5,547 nt of DNA from Campylobacteraceae bacterium (GTDB lineage Bacteria > Campylobacterota > Campylobacteria > Campylobacterales > Sulfurovaceae): NCBI GenBank assembly GCA_027083075.1, contig JALWQQ010000129.1:1-5547 (forward strand), read 5' to 3'. The notes under the pieces were generated by a model that was not told the origin of the DNA, made no database searches, and worked only from the letters and a program-made list of their open reading frames with translations. Positions within the stretch are counted from its first letter, which is position 1. Every line of letters starts with the position of its first letter. The position numbers and the translations under genes were made by a program. Of the stretch, positions 5,077-5,547 are shown one piece after another.

Positions 5077-5547
5077 CTAGAAAGATTCAGCCTCCCGAAA
5101 TCCCGCTTTAACTCGACTTTCAATAGCTTTTAATCGACCACTAAGATAAGGATAATTACTCTTTATAGCTATTTTAATACCATTATTTATTTTATTTGAT
5201 ACTATTTGTGCCTCATATTTTGAAAATTTGATATCTACATTTTCTAACTTATTAAATAGAAACTTCTTTTCCTCTTCGCATTTATCTATATTTAAAATGG
5301 TATACATAAATATTTTATTAATATAATAATCAATAATAAAATCATTTTTGCCAGTTTTAAAAACTGTATCTTTTGCATTTTTTATATTGTCTTCAATTTC
5401 TTTTAATAAGCTCTTTGAAGGATTATTATCTATAATTTTTCTACAAAAATTCACTTTAGCAAGATTGATAAATGATAAATATAGATAAGCATATTTTTTA
5501 CTTCTTTCATATATATCTTTCCAAGCGGTCAATATCTTATCTAAAAT
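5077..5547 (-). CDS. Hypothetical protein, AT-rich and probably foreign, 5' end beyond the window
   Basis: An open frame on the - strand runs from the right edge to TAG at 5077-5079; 156 codons are visible and nothing stops it at the edge, so the true start probably lies outside. A TTG at 5530-5532 could serve as a start but has no purine-rich site visible before it. The protein is rich in K, N, I, Y and F, with predicted helical stretches (SLLKEIEDNIKNAKDTVF; EEEKKFLFNKLENVDIKF) and no signal peptide, membrane span or catalytic motif that I recognise. Base composition is strikingly low in G+C (12 of 60 bases at 5161-5220, 15 of 60 at 5221-5280) against 39 of 60 at 2101-2160 in gpsA, which indicates horizontal acquisition. 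The last residues (ESRVKAGFREAESF) are coded by much more GC-rich DNA, so the ORF may have been fused to flanking sequence at its 3' end. Function unknown. Confidence 0.6.
   Translation of the reverse strand: MLDKILTAWKDIYERSKKYAYLYLSFINLAKVNFCRKIIDNNPSKSLLKEIEDNIKNAKDTVFKTGKNDFIIDYYINKIFMYTILNIDKCEEEKKFLFNKLENVDIKFSKYEAQIVSNKINNGIKIAIKSNYPYLSGRLKAIESRVKAGFREAESF

Noticed and set aside
4603..5080. CTAG at 4603-4606 and 5077-5080 as a 4-bp target duplication, the size and type used by IS5
   Set aside because: The sequences just inside the two CTAGs are not inverted repeats of each other, and the kinase-like frame reads through the left CTAG, so the left IS edge lies further right. Coincidence is more likely.

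Overview
The window looks like a chromosomal segment of a Campylobacterota (epsilonproteobacterial) organism of moderate to high G+C. The best clue is the GpsA protein. It is short (297 aa) and carries the GAGKWGSALA, GPSFAKEV and SGAYKNV motifs in the form I associate with Campylobacter-type GpsA. No genus can be named from the sequence alone.

Layout. (1) Positions 1-2479 hold a tightly packed, co-directional run on the + strand: the 3' part of a K+ channel gene (TVGYGD filter plus RCK domain, 5' end outside the window), a second stand-alone RCK/TrkA-type protein, and gpsA. The gene ends overlap by 8 nt and 1 nt, so the three are probably one transcript with coupled translation. The first two belong to K+ flux; gpsA supplies glycerol 3-phosphate for phospholipids and is probably a positional rather than functional partner. 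(2) Positions 2487-3142 hold a complete type II toxin-antitoxin cassette (Phd/YefM-like antitoxin, RelE/ParE-family toxin) with its own near-consensus promoter and a dyad over the -10 region. (3) Positions 3198-4541 hold an outer-membrane porin of the alginate-export family, with its own AT-rich promoter region and an upstream dyad. (4) Positions 4532-5547 are a scar region. A short C-terminal fragment of what looks like a protein kinase on the - strand converges on the porin and runs into the C-terminal third of an IS5-type DDE transposase on the + strand, which has no start codon and lacks its N-terminal half. Beyond it begins a very AT-rich gene on the - strand (about 20-25% G+C where counted), of unknown function and running off the right edge.

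The left two thirds read as ordinary chromosome with an inserted TA cassette. The right end reads as an insertion or deletion junction where an IS element broke a native gene and foreign AT-rich DNA was joined. I see no RNA genes, CRISPR array or intact mobile element. No clearly new system is proven; the best leads are the junction and the AT-rich gene.
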